From assembly GCF_008831285.2 (NCBI RefSeq), contig NC_045144.1:11447672-11511671 (forward strand): a DNA stretch of 64,000 nucleotides, given 5' to 3'. The translations under genes were made by a program, and so were the position numbers. This DNA comes from Nymphaea colorata. Its lineage: Eukaryota > Streptophyta > Magnoliopsida > Nymphaeales > Nymphaeaceae. The notes beneath the pieces are model-generated. The model was given only the letters and a program-made list of their open reading frames with translations, did no database searches and had not been told where the DNA came from. Shown piece by piece: positions 1 to 9,940 of the stretch. The first letter of the stretch is position 1. Every line of letters begins with the position of its first letter.

Positions 1-499
1 TAAGAAGGTGAGAACACGTCCCCAAACTACAATCCATCCAACAGCCACAAAAGAGTCGAAATCAGCAAAAATTGAGTTTAAGAGAGGGGTCTGTCATTAG
101 AAGAGGCCCACGGTAGTAGTATGGGAGGCTGAAAACGGGTGAGTGAGGGGGAAACAAGGGATCGGGTGAGGGAGACAGGTTTGGCATAAGAGAGCAAGAG
201 AGAGCATAGGGAGTGTTTGGTTGAGGGAGAGGGCTCGAGCAGGGAGGATTCAGATAGATGGGAGAGAGAGCATGAGAGTGGCGGAAAGGAGGAAACAGTA
301 CGGGAGAGAGAGGGATTGGTGCGGTGAAGGGTGAGCGAGAAAAAGAAGAAAGAAAGGACAGGGAAGGACCGGCGTTTCTCACCGGGGGAAACGCTGAGGA
401 AGGCGAGGGAGAAGGGGGCGTTGAGCTCCTCTACGCACGTGGAGCTCGGGTCTGGGTCTGGACCTTGACCCGACCCGACCTAAAATGACGAGCGTTATA
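1..499 (-). mobile_element. Diverged gypsy-type LTR fragment, running off the window edge
   Basis: Read on the minus strand, the segment starts near 499 with a block closely resembling the 5' end of the gypsy LTRs at 6696 and 14593: a TAACGCTCG-like start, GGGTCGGGTC-like repeats, then a 'gtccagaccc' block. Near 110-60 it carries the same 'tactaccgtggg' block found about 530 bases into those LTRs. The body is a pyrimidine-rich tract with many stops and no credible gene. I infer an older relative of the same LTR family in opposite orientation. The other end lies outside the window, so solo LTR and truncated element cannot be told apart. Confidence 0.6.
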
Positions 500-1222
500 G
501 CAATAGCAGTCGTACATACTGAACCTTGTTATAAACCTATCTTATCTAGGAAATCAAAGAAAGTATAAGCAAAACAATAGTCATAAAATTATGCATCCAC
601 ATATCAATAAAATACAAGGAAAACTGCAAAGTTTAAAGGCACAGATAAAGGAGTACTAGTATTTTAATAGAATTGAAAAGTTAAAACGAACAGAAAATGA
701 ACAATACAAACTGAAAAGCATGATATAAGTTTATTTTGCAGAAAACTACTTTTTTCTACAAGCAGGTTTCACACAAAACAAGAAAAGCATGCATTCACAG
801 TAAAAAAAAAAGAAACATATTGAAGCAGCCATCAATCAAGAAGAGGACGAGCAAATAGTAGTTGCCAGACAATAGGAAAACACCACTGGTGATGCAAGGG
901 TTTGCTGGAAAAAGAAAACATCCAAAGTGACCAAAAGAAAAGGCAAGACATTCTTTCGCTGGAGCAGATGCCGGTTGCCAGAAAATTTCGCCGTCTCTTT
1001 GGCAATCTTATCATTGGCGGCGTAGAGGAACCACACCAATCCATCCTGAACTTGGTGGCTAAACTTTACTGCAGTGACGATACTCTTAGTTTCTATAGAG
1101 AGGTTTAGGTTTTTATCGTACATACATGGAATTTTTTTTAAAAAAAAAACAATCTTAAGATGAAAATGGACTCCAGTAATTTTGATCGGTCTAGAAAAGG
1201 ACGAACATGGTCCTAGGGGCAT
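500..1222. other. Unassigned sequence between an LTR fragment and the Copia-B LTR
   Basis: AT-rich sequence with no recognisable gene. A minus-strand open frame across about 836-1130 contains a stretch that looks more protein-like than its surroundings (KFSHQVQDGLVWFLYAAN, then AKETAKFSGN). It has no family I recognise, no clear start, and no convincing splice sites. It could be a relic exon or chance. Confidence 0.3.
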
Positions 1223-1417
1223 TGATTGTTTAGAAACAATAAAAACAAGTAGAATGATGAACAAACACGGATGTAACGTGGAAAACCCTTCAACAAAGAG
1301 AAAAAAACCACGAGTGAGGAGGACTGGTGCCCACTAGCAACCAGACACTCTCTCTCTTAGATTTTCATTCACACTTAGAAATTAGGGTTTACACAGGTTA
1401 AATAGGGCCAACAGTAA
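1223..1417 (-). repeat. Copia-B 3' LTR, distal part (split by Copia-A)
   Basis: On the minus strand this has the look of the R-U5 part of a copia LTR: a 'gggttttccacgtta' block followed by a T-rich stretch, ending in CA at 1223. It directly follows the Copia-A insertion. The proximal part of the same LTR lies at 4865-4931. Bases 1413-1417 (agtaa) are one copy of the Copia-A target-site duplication. The assignment is inference from position and LTR style, since the 5' LTR of Copia-B is not present for comparison. Confidence 0.5.
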
Positions 1418-1633
1418 TGTTGCAAATTGAGAGAGACGAAAGAGATGTCGAGGAAAGGAGAGAACTAGAGAGAGAGAGAGCCAAAAGGATTAATTCATTT
1501 ACGTAACCCTAATCTTTTTTAAAAGAGATTAGGGATGGCTGTAAACACTTTACAAAAACAGTCCAAAAACTATAAGAAAATGTTTAAATACATCCTTTCT
1601 AAGTTTCTAATATTTCAAAAATACTCTTTAACA
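1418..1633 (-). repeat. Copia-A 3' LTR
   Basis: 216 bp, bounded by TG and CA on the minus strand (TGTTAAAGAG ... GCAACA). It contains the inverted block 'ccctaatct ... agattaggg' also found in the 5' LTR and in the Copia-C LTR. The adjacent polypurine tract (minus strand of 1634-1648) fixes the inner boundary. Confidence 0.85.
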
Positions 1634-1640
1634 CTCTCCC

Positions 1641-2960
1641 TCAAGCTGGGGCATATATATCAATCATGCTCAGCTTACTATAACATCTCAGGAAATCGCC
1701 TATGGGAAGAGCCTTGGTGAGGATATCAGTTGCCTGATCTTCTGAGGAGACATGAATAGTGCTAGCAATTCCTTCTTGAACTAAGTCTCGAATATAGTGG
1801 CAATCCACTTCATTGTGTTTAGTCCTCTCATCAAAGACATGATTGTTAGCAATATATGTAGCTGCCTTGTTGTCACAATACATCTTCATTGAGAGATTCA
1901 CTGAAATACCCAACTCCAAAAGTAGTGATCTAACCCACAACATTTCAGCTGCAGTTTGAGCCATAGCCCTATATTCTGACTCAACACTAGAATGAGCCAC
2001 CACATTTTGCTTCTTGCTCTTTCAGAAAATAAGATTACCTCCCACAAAGACACAAAAACCTGTAATAGACTTCTTTTCATCTACAGATCCAGCATAATCA
2101 GCATCACTATAAGCTTCGATGTCAACACATTCTCCCTTTTTGAACCATAACCCCTTTTTCGGAGCTGATTTCAAGTATCTGACAATCATTAGAGCAGCAT
2201 CCCAATGAACCTTCTGAGGTTTTTCCATGAGCTGGCTTACTTATTCATAGCGAAGATAATGTCAGGGCGAGTGACAGTCAAATATAATAGTTTCCCTATC
2301 AGGGATCTTTAAGATCTAGAGTCAAACGGCTCTGAGTCATCATCATGTATACGAATGCGGGGATTCATGGGAAGTGTGGCAGGTTTAGCCCTCAAAGTCC
2401 TGTTTTCTGTAGAAGATCAAGGACATATTTCTTTTGAGACACTACAACTCCTTTATTACTACAAGCCACCTCAATACCATGAAAATAGCGGAGTTGTCCA
2501 AGGTCTTTAGTAACAAAGTGTTGCTGTAAAAACTCCTTTGTTTGAGCTATTTTTTGATCATTTTCTCCGGTAAGAACAATATCATCCACATAGACAAACA
2601 ATATCACCATTCCTGATGAGCCTCGCTTGATAAACAATGAGTGATCAAGCTGGAATCGGTGAAATCCACACTTAGATAACACCTTAGTAAGCTTCTGGAA
2701 CCATGCACGAGGACTTTGTTTGAGTCCATAAATAGCCTTTTTTAATTTGCATACCTTGGAACACTCCCCATCGCTCAAAACCAGGTGGTTGCTGCATATA
2801 GATGGTTTCAGAAAGGTCTTCATATAGAAAGACATTTTTCACATCCAGCTGAAAGAGAGGTCACTCTCGTTGGACAACAAGAGATATAATCAATCGAATA
2901 GTGCCCAACCGAGCCACAGGCGAAAATGTCTCAAAGAAGTCAATACTATAAGTTTGAGTA
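1641..2960 (-). pseudogene. Copia-A reverse transcriptase / RNase H remnant
   Basis: Minus-strand pieces in order: the RT core from the FFETFSPVARL block (about 2945-2875), then KKAIYGLKQSPRAWF, the catalytic YVDD box at 2581-2592, KDLGQLRYFHGIEV, and the RNase H part with SDADYAGS, ESEYRAMA and MYCDNKAA down to the end near the polypurine tract. The frame is broken by a stop after the first RT block (about 2860), a shifted segment around 2229-2391, and another shift near 2010-2030. The protein is a Ty1/copia polymerase C-terminal half and cannot be expressed as one chain. Its 5' end is cut at 2961 by the 5S array, one or two codons upstream of the TYSIDFFETF block. Confidence 0.9.
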
Positions 2961-3104
2961 GCGTTGCGCGGGCCCTCGCCTGGACCTCCTCCGTCGGGGG
3001 GGGGCGGCCCACGTGGTGGCCAAGAAAAGGAGCGCAATGAGCACGCCGCGGCGGTTCGTGCGCGGGAGGCGGGCAAAAGACGGGAAGGGAAAGCGGTGCC
3101 GGGC

Positions 3105-3109
3105 AAAAA
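3105..3109 (-). terminator. Pol III T-run after 5S copy 1
   Basis: Five T residues on the minus strand immediately after the 3' end of the 5S gene, the usual RNA polymerase III stop signal. Confidence 0.7.
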
Positions 3110-3110
3110 G

Positions 3111-3229
3111 GGGATGCAACACGAGGACTTCCCAGGAGGTCACCCATCCCAATACTACTCTCGCCCAAGCACGCTTAACTTCGGAGTTCTGATGGGATCC
3201 GGTGCGTTAGTGCTGGTATGATCGCACCC
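3111..3229 (-). rRNA. 5S ribosomal RNA, copy 1
   Basis: 119 bp that I recognise as plant 5S rRNA on the minus strand, starting GGGTGCGATCATACCAGC and ending TGTTGCATCCC. The internal promoter region (A box, intermediate element, C box) matches the plant pattern without visible change. Upstream on the minus strand there is C at -1, GC around -12, and an AT-rich ATAAGTGAAT block around -22 to -30, which are the positions of known plant 5S upstream elements. A T5 terminator follows. This is the copy most likely to be transcribable. Confidence 0.95.
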
Positions 3230-3536
3230 GCTAGGAGGTGCGAAGACAATTCACTTATGCGCAACGCGGCCCGTCGAAACACCCTCCCGCTGGCCACGGA
3301 AGAATACAAAAAGAAGCGGGGGAAAAAGAAAAAAAAAACTATCTTCGGATTACCGATTTGCTCCCCGTCGAGCGTGGGCGACGGGAGCATGCTGCGTTGC
3401 GCGGGCCCTCGCCTGGACCTCCTCCATCGCGGGGGGCGGCCCACGTGGTGGCCTAGCAGAGGAGCGCGATGAGCACGCCGCGGCGGTTCGTGCGTGGGAG
3501 GCGGGCAAAAGACGGGAAGGGAAAGCGGTGCCGGGC

Positions 3537-3540
3537 AAAA
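3537..3540 (-). terminator. Pol III T-run after 5S copy 2
   Basis: Four T residues on the minus strand just past the 5S gene; one shorter than in copies 1 and 3. Confidence 0.6.
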
Positions 3541-3542
3541 GG

Positions 3543-3661
3543 GGGATGCAACACGAGGACTTCCCAAGAGGTCACCCATCCCAATACTACTCTCTCCCAA
3601 GCACGCTTAACTTCGGAGTTCTGATGGGATCCGGTGCGTTAGTGCTGGTATGATCGCACAT
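3543..3661 (-). rRNA. 5S ribosomal RNA, copy 2 (slightly mutated)
   Basis: Same 119-bp gene as copy 1. Visible differences, in plus-strand spelling: 'cccaagag' for 'cccaggag' in the C-box side, 'tctctccc' for 'tctcgccc', and 'cacat' for 'caccc' at the 5' end of the RNA. These alter the transcript start and an internal control region, so this may be a variant or pseudogene copy. Confidence 0.92.
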
Positions 3662-3970
3662 GCTAGGAGGTGCGAAGACAATTCACTTATGCGCAACGCG
3701 GCCCGTCGAAACACCCTCCCGCTCGCCGCGGAGGAATACGAAAAGAAGCGGGGGAAAAAGAAAAAAAAAAAACTATCTTCTGATTACCGATTTGCCCCCC
3801 GTCGAGCGTGGGCGACGGGAGCATGATGCGTTGCGCGGGCCCTCGCCTGGACCTCCTCCATCGCGGGGGGCGGCCCACGTGGTGGCCGAGCAGAGGAGCG
3901 CGATGAGCACGCCGCGGCGGTTCGTGCGCAGGAGGTGGGCAAAAGACGAGAAGGGAAAGCGGTGCCGGGC

Positions 3971-3975
3971 AAAAA
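3971..3975 (-). terminator. Pol III T-run after 5S copy 3
   Basis: Five T residues on the minus strand immediately after the gene. Confidence 0.7.
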
Positions 3976-3976
3976 G

Positions 3977-4095
3977 GGGATGCAACACGAGGACTTCCTA
4001 TGAGTTCACCCATCCCAATACTACTCTCGCCCAAGCACGCTTAACTTCGGAGTTCTGATGGGATCCTGTGCGTTAGTGCTGGTATGATCGCACCC
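3977..4095 (-). rRNA. 5S ribosomal RNA, copy 3 (slightly mutated)
   Basis: 119 bp on the minus strand. It differs from copy 1 at 'cctatgagttc' for 'cccaggaggtc' (C-box side) and 'gatcctgtgcg' for 'gatccggtgcg'. The rest is the plant 5S sequence. The upstream C(-1) and GC(-12) are conserved. The changes in the internal promoter region suggest reduced constraint. Confidence 0.92.
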
Positions 4096-4200
4096 GCTAG
4101 GAGGTGCGAAGACAATTCACTTATGCGCAACGCGGCCCGTCGAAACACCCTCCCGCTCGCCGCGGAAGAATACGAAAAGAAGCGGGGGAAAAAGAAAAAA

Positions 4201-4633
4201 GATATTGCTCCTCATGTCAAAACTGCATCTTCAAACAACAATGTGACTTCCCACACAGCAGCAAAAAGGGCAGATCTGATATATTATTTCGTAGATTTTC
4301 TTCACAGCAGTAGAAAATCAGATCTGATAAGCAGATCTGAGCGACATAGATATTCTTCCATGGCAACAGAAACTCAGATCTGAAACATCCTTATCAGATC
4401 CACAATCTTCTTCCATGGGAGCAACTTCATCAACATTTCTCCATGTCTTCCACGGCAACAACACAAGGGCGCTAATCACGTTTCTACATGTTAAACGTGA
4501 TTAGCCCCTTTTACCAAACAGATTACTTGCTTTTCTTGAAGTCAGCAAAAAATATACGCGTGAACCCTAACTTGGAGGAAGAGGCGAGAGATGAAGGAAC
4601 GTGAAACACTAGATAGCACAGTCCTAGATCTAG
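4201..4633 (-). other. Copia-A 5' leader with repeated CAGATCTGA boxes and a hairpin
   Basis: Non-coding sequence between the 5S array and the primer binding site. The palindromic box CAGATCTGA or a near form occurs four times between 4271 and 4383. A strong inverted repeat at 4471-4505 pairs GCTAATCACGTTT with AAACGTGATTAGC around a 9-nt loop. It may be the leader or packaging region of the element; that role is inference. Confidence 0.6.
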
Positions 4634-4646
4634 GGCTCTGATACCA
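4634..4646 (-). promoter_or_regulatory. Copia-A primer binding site (tRNA-iMet)
   Basis: The minus strand reads TGGTATCAGAGCC directly next to the 5' LTR, the standard copia primer binding site complementary to the 3' end of initiator tRNA-Met. Confidence 0.9.
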
Positions 4647-4864
4647 TGTTGCAGATTGAGAGAGACGAGAGAGATGTCGAGGAAAGGAGAGAACCAGAGA
4701 GAGAGAGAGAGCCAAAAGGATTAACTCATTTACGTAACCCTAATCTCTTTTAAAAGAGATTAGGGCTGGCTGTAAACACTTTACAAAAACAGTCCAAAAA
4801 ATATAAGAAAATGTTTAAAGACATCCTCTCTATCTTTCTAATATTTTAGAAATACCCTTTAATA
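4647..4864 (-). repeat. Copia-A 5' LTR
   Basis: 218 bp, collinear with the 3' LTR at 1418-1633 and about 93% identical by eye. The outer end reads TATTAAAG on the minus strand rather than TGTTAAAG, so one terminal base has mutated. Target-site copy agtaa follows at 4865-4869. Confidence 0.85.
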
Positions 4865-4931
4865 AGTAACACACTGGATCGGGTCCAGATCCAGACCCAA
4901 ATATATGACCCAAATATAATATATGTCAAGA
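4865..4931 (-). repeat. Copia-B 3' LTR, proximal part
   Basis: Begins on the minus strand directly after the polypurine tract TTGAGGGGGAG of Copia-B, as TCTTGACATATATT where TGTTGACA would be expected. Interrupted at the agtaa target site by Copia-A and continued at 1417-1223. The TGA stop of the Copia-B polyprotein lies in its first bases. Confidence 0.6.
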
Positions 4932-6695
4932 CTCCCCCTCAAGTTGGGCATACATATCAAATATGCCCAACTTGAATACATTTCTCTCAAACTGAGTCAA
5001 ATGTAAGAGTTTAGTCAGAACATCAACAGTTTGGTATTTAAACTTCATATATGGTAGAATCAACTCTTTGGCATCAATTCTCTCCCGGATGAAGTGACGG
5101 TCAATCTCAACATGTTTTGTTCGGTCATGTAACACAGGATTATTGGCCAGATTGATTGCGGACTTGTTATCACAGTACATCTTCATATGTCCTTCAGTCT
5201 CTATCCCAATATTAGTTAGCAATACTTTCAGCCACAATAATTCTGACACTCCAATAGCAATAGCCCTATATTCAGCCTCTGCACTTGAGCGGGAACAAAT
5301 ATCTTGTCTCTTACTCCTCCAAACAACAAGATTTCCCTCCAAGTGGACGCAGTACCCTGAAGTAGATCTTCTAGTATCAACACAGTCTGCCCAGTCTGCA
5401 TATGAATACCTTTCAATCTCAATTGGCCCTTGTTTCACATATAGAGACCCTTTGCCAGGATTCCTCTTCAAGTAGCACAAAATTCTATCAACAACCTTCA
5501 AGTGAATATCTGTAGGAGCATGCATGAACTGACTCATCACATTTACAGCAAAGGTGATATCAGGTCTAGCCAGAGTGAAGTAGATCAATCTTCCAACCAG
5601 ACGTTGATACCTCCCCTTAGCCTCTTCACAAAGAGGTTCTCCATCCTTAATATTGAGTTTGTGTCCGGCATCTAGAGGAGTAGAAGTCGGTCTACACCCT
5701 AGTTTTTCTGTCTCCTTCAGTAAATCCAAGGTATACTTCCTTTGATTTAGCACAAGGGTCGTACCTGATCTAGCAATTTCAATACCCAGAAAACACCTTA
5801 GTTTGCCAAGGTCCTTGAGATGAAATTCGACAGCCAGTAAACCCTTTAATCTTGTTATCTCATCTTCATCATCACATGTAACAATCATATCATCAACATA
5901 CACTAACAAAAGAGTAACCTTACCCTCCTTTCTTTTTACAAATAGAGTATGATCTGTGTTTCCTTGACTGTAGCCATGTTGTCTCATTACAAATCTAAGG
6001 CATTCAAACCATGCTCGGGAAGACTGCTTGAGCTCATACAATGCCTTCTTCAGTTTACAACATTTTTCCGGTTTCTCATATCCTGGGGTCATACACATAT
6101 ACACTTCTTCTTCAAGATCTCCATTGAGAAAAACATTCTTCACGTCAAGTTGGTATATCTTCCACTCCTTCAACACTGCTAGAGAAATAATAACTCTAAT
6201 AGTATTCATCTTCACAACAAGAGCAGAAGTCTCCAAGTAGTCAATCTCATATTTCTGACTAAACCCCTTGGCAAACAGGTGAGCTTTGTACCTCTCAACA
6301 CTCCCATCTGGTTTGTACATATTGGTATAGACCAACTTGGATCCAACCAGATGAGCCACTTCAGAGATCTCCACCACTTCCCACATCCGGTTTTTGCTCA
6401 AGGCTTCCATCTCTTCTTGCATTGCGTGAGTCCATTTGGGATCACTCTGAACCTCTGTAACAGTCCTGAGAATCACAACCAAAGAAAGAGACGATACAAA
6501 GCATTTGTAATCATTGCTCAGTCGAGAATATGATACAAAGTTACCAATAGGGTGTTGAGTACATGACCTGACATGCTTTCTCAGGGCAATGGGAAGCTCC
6601 TTATTTTCAGTTTCTGTCTGAATGTCTTTCTCTTTTGTGTTGAGCACGACTTGGGTCATCCAGGGAAGAAATAGCATTGGTATTAGGAGTAGTAT
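4926..6695 (-). pseudogene. Copia-B polyprotein: integrase C-terminal linker, RT and RNase H
   Basis: A long uninterrupted minus-strand frame encoding the C-terminal part of a Ty1/copia polyprotein. Visible blocks: the linker before RT (DPKWTHAMQEEMEAL), RT start (VGSKLVYTNMYKPDGSVERY), YQLDVKNVFLNGDLEEEVYM, KKALYELKQSSRAWF, the catalytic YVDD at 5889-5900, KDLGKLRCFLGIEI, and RNase H with YADWADCVDTRRSTSGYC, AEAEYRAIA, MYCDNKSA and the final MYAQLEGES. Several conserved positions have drifted, for example ETSALVV where ETFAPVA is usual. The frame is cut at 6695 by the gypsy insertion; the continuation is at 18721-19023. The open frame reads on into the antisense gypsy LTR (to 6977), so its first ~90 residues are not copia. 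Confidence 0.9.
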
Positions 6696-9600
6696 TGTAA
6701 TGCTCGTTGGTTCGGCGGGTCGGGTCGAGCTAGGGTCCAGACCCGGAACCGACCCCCACTCGCGTAAGGGCCCGACGCGAGGCCCTTCTCCCTCGCCTTT
6801 CCCTTCCTTCTTTGTTGTCTCCGGTGGTTTCCTGTGGCAGCGCAGAGGGAGGAGAGTGACGGTTGGGTGGTGGTGGCTGGAACGGCGACGGCGACGGCGA
6901 CGGAGGTGGCAGTGGCGGCGGCGGCGGCTGGGTAAACCCTCTCTCTCTCGTGCGATTTTTCTTGCTCTGCCACTCATGCCCTTTTGTTTGTTTTGCTCTC
7001 TGCCGCACGTCCCCTCTTCTTCTCTCTCGCCATTTTCTTTCCCCTCTTTCCGCTGGTTCTCTACCGCTCGACCCTCTTCTCACTCACCCGCACTCCCCCG
7101 CCTGCTCTTTCTCTCTCTTCTCACCCCACGGCCGTTTTCCCCCTTGACCGAACCCTTCCTCTCTCTGTCTCTCCTCTCTGTCAGCGTCCCTTTTCTTTGT
7201 TTATTTCAGTTTTTTTCCCCCACTACTACCGTGGGTCTTTCCTAGCAACAGAGTTTGTGTTAAACTTTTTGGGCGTTTGGGGTTGGTTTGCAGTTTAGGG
7301 GACGTTTTCCCCTCTTACCTGCTAGTAGGCTGTGTAGTGAGCAGCGACAGCAAGCAATCTCGAGCATTGGCACTTGATCGGACGTGTGAAGTGGTTGCTA
7401 GAAGGGTTGTAGCAGTTTGGACGCTTGTTTTGGGGTGAGCAATACCTAATCAAGCTCAAAATGATGAGTATTTATCTTTTAGAGCATGTATAATTATGGT
7501 TCGAGCATGCTAGAGCTTAGAATTGATGATTTTAGGACGCATGTTAGTAATTTTGTTTTTGGGGGAAACTTAGGATTTGCGTTGGAAAGTGATGATTCAT
7601 GTACTTAATGATCGTTTTAGCATGATGGATTAATTTTCGAAGCTTTAGGGAAGCATGGTAGAGATTGTGTGGTTGTGGGGAAGATTTAGAACCATCTTAG
7701 GGAGTGTAGCGCAGACTTCGGTAAACAGGTGTATCATGAAGTTCTTTAGGGATATATGCGTATTGGGATGTGACTTGAGGTTGATGCCTTACTTAAAGAA
7801 CGTTATTGAGAAAGGAATTAGTGATGGTTTGATTGATGGTTGAAGGCTTTGATAATTCAAGGCAACGTCAAGACGTAAAGGAGGAGGCCTTGTGGAGAGC
7901 CCGTTGGTCGACACTACCTGTCGATACCCTCTTGAGGCGCTGACACGTGCCTCAAGGATTTTATTTTTGTATCTGTTCGTTTCTATTTGATTGGTGTAGG
8001 TATCTAGTAGAAACCTTATTCTTGTTTATGTTTGCAGGTGCACCGGGCTCATCCCGTCGACCTTGAGTTCGAAGCTTGAGGCATTTTGAAGAATTTGGTG
8101 AGCGCGCCACAGGTATGGCAACTTTCCAGGCAAATTCCTGCCTGGGGCAATTGTGTGATTGGGTGCTCCTAGGATCAAGGGATCCTAGGATTGTGATGTT
8201 AATTGATTGACTGTTTTGTGATTGAGTATGTGTATGTTGCTTACATGATATGAATGGGTTAGAAAGATTATTAGTCATTCGATTTAAAAATGTTACGCAT
8301 TGGCATGTGCATGCTAGAATTGATATCTGTTTAGGACAGATGAGGTGGGGTATCGAGTCGAGTGTCTCCTCGACCCCAATTGTGCATTAGAAAGCATCAT
8401 AGAATGATAACTGCATAGGACAGCTACGAGCCAACCGCAGATCGAGACTACTCTCTGTGGATTGGCTAAGTTTTTCGAAGAGGTGATTGACATGATTGAT
8501 GTGAGGATTGATGTGATGATTGATATGAATGTGTATGTTGTTGCATATGCATTGCCATGGGCAATGATGCAAATGGATGTTTTGGAGGGTAGTTGTACCC
8601 GTATGGTATGACGGCTAGCAATGACTGTTACTGTATGTATAGACCTCATGTGGAGGTAATCGGAGGTGTGGGTGCACTCGGGAAGTGTACTGACCTCGTG
8701 TGCTAGCCAGTCATCTTATGAATGTGTAACTATAATGATAAGAATGAATAACTAAGAGATGAGAGACCAGTGGGATGTGGCTATGTGTTTGGGAGACGTC
8801 CCCCTTGATTGCCACTGGTCTCGCCTGTCAGAGCGCAGGCGGTGCAAGGCCCCAGGGTTCTGTTGTGTGTTGTGCTTGGAGCGTTGAGCTCCTGCCTTCC
8901 CAACCTGGGTGTCCTAGGGAAGGCTGAGTATCTCACCTTGGACGTCACACATCCAGGGATGAGTGCTCTACCGCTGCAGCGGGTGAAATGGATCCATACT
9001 GTTATGGGCCACCACGGGGGTTGTCTCTCGGCTGTAGGCCGCCCGCGGTGTGCACGTGCCTGTGTTGCACCCACAGGAACTGTTAATGCACTAAAGTTAA
9101 TGAAAATGCAAAGTGTTTGACAGAATGCATGTGACTGACGTATATGTGATTGATATGAATGCAAGTGTTATGTTTAAGCATGCTTCGCATGTGACTGATG
9201 TTGGGTTAGTGTGGCCATCAAGTGGCTTTTACGTGTCGCACTCAGACGCGACATGACGATAGATGGGTTGATATTTGTCCCTTTATTTGAGCCTTACTTG
9301 AGAGGGTTTGGCATTTTTCTGGCTTGTTGCCATACTGCGAAGGCTGAGCCTTCAGTTGTTTTCTTTTTCAGGTTTTGGCGGACCCGGGGCAACAGGTTGA
9401 GCGGATGGCTTCACTCACGTCCTACTGGGGTGGTTTTGGTATTGTCGTTTGTAGTGCCGGCGCGTCATGTTTTGGTTTTATTGATGTCTTCTTTTTGTTA
9501 GGCATCAATGTTATTGATTTTGGGGCATTTTGGTCATGCACATAGATGTGAATTTGTATGAAACAAAAGGGTTATATTAATGCTTTATGTTTGCCCCATT

Positions 9601-9713
9601 GTTTTGAATTGCTTGGCTCATCGTCAATTTGAATTGTTTGGTAGTCACACCTCGATGCTTTATGTTTTGAAAAAAAAAATATAGTTTGAGGGTAAAAAGG
9701 TCGGGGTGTGACA
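6696..9713 (+). repeat. Gypsy 5' LTR
   Basis: 3018 bp, TGTAATGCTCG ... GTGTGACA. It starts after target-site copy agtat and ends 4 bases before the primer binding site. GC-rich with pyrimidine tracts in its first 600 bp. Open frames inside it have no protein similarity I recognise and should not be treated as genes. Confidence 0.93.
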
Positions 9714-9717
9714 GTTT

Positions 9718-9730
9718 TGGTATCAGAGCC
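9718..9730 (+). promoter_or_regulatory. Gypsy primer binding site (tRNA-iMet)
   Basis: TGGTATCAGAGCC, four bases after the 5' LTR end; complementary to the 3' end of initiator tRNA-Met. Confidence 0.9.
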
Positions 9731-9940
9731 ATGGCAAACCCCATTATGGATGTGAGTTAAAGTCTATCTGTGAAGCCGTGTTGCCCAGGTACGCATTTGT
9801 TTGATTAGTTGGTTATTGTAGTTTTGATTTTTTTTCAAGTATAGGTATGTAATGTGATCTGTGTTTTGAACTTCGTGCTAATGCACGTTGTGATTTGACT
9901 TGTGAGTTTGGTATTGGTCGTGATTTGAGAATTTAAGATC

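Larger units (their letters stand above)
2961..4200 (-). repeat. Tandem 5S rDNA array, three genes, about 433-bp unit
   Basis: The spacer phrase 'gcgttgcgcggg' recurs at 2961, 3394 and 3828, giving periods of 433 and 434 bp. Each unit holds a 119-bp 5S rRNA gene on the minus strand and a GC-rich spacer of about 314 bp. The array begins abruptly in spacer at 2961, next to copia RT sequence, and ends abruptly in an A-rich spacer tract at 4200, next to the copia leader. There are about 2.9 units. Units are very similar to each other, with small differences inside the genes. The array lies in the same orientation as Copia-A. Confidence 0.95.
1418..4864 (-). mobile_element. Copia-A: LTR retrotransposon carrying a 5S rDNA array
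   Basis: A complete insertion, with 216-218 bp LTRs at both ends, identical 5-bp flanks (agtaa at 1413-1417 and 4865-4869), a primer binding site complementary to initiator tRNA-Met beside the 5' LTR (4634-4646), and a polypurine tract beside the 3' LTR (1634-1648). The internal region is only about 3 kb. It has an RT/RNase H remnant at its 3' side, a three-gene 5S rDNA array in the middle, and a non-coding leader at its 5' side. Gag, protease, integrase and the N-terminal half of RT are missing. The two LTRs differ at roughly 7% of positions by eye, so the insertion is not recent. The element is non-autonomous. Confidence 0.85.

Noticed and set aside
2890..4058. Overlapping open frames on both strands across the 5S array
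   Set aside because: They are readings of GC-rich spacer and 5S genes repeated in each unit, not proteins.
2961..4200. Interpretation as a Cassandra-type TRIM
   Set aside because: In Cassandra the 5S piece lies in the LTR; here the 5S genes and full spacers are internal and the LTRs lack 5S sequence.
6622..7298. Several long open frames in the GC-rich start of the gypsy LTR (also 14597-15198)
   Set aside because: They occur identically in both LTRs, overlap in several frames, and consist of low-complexity proline, serine and arginine tracts; they are shadows of biased base composition.
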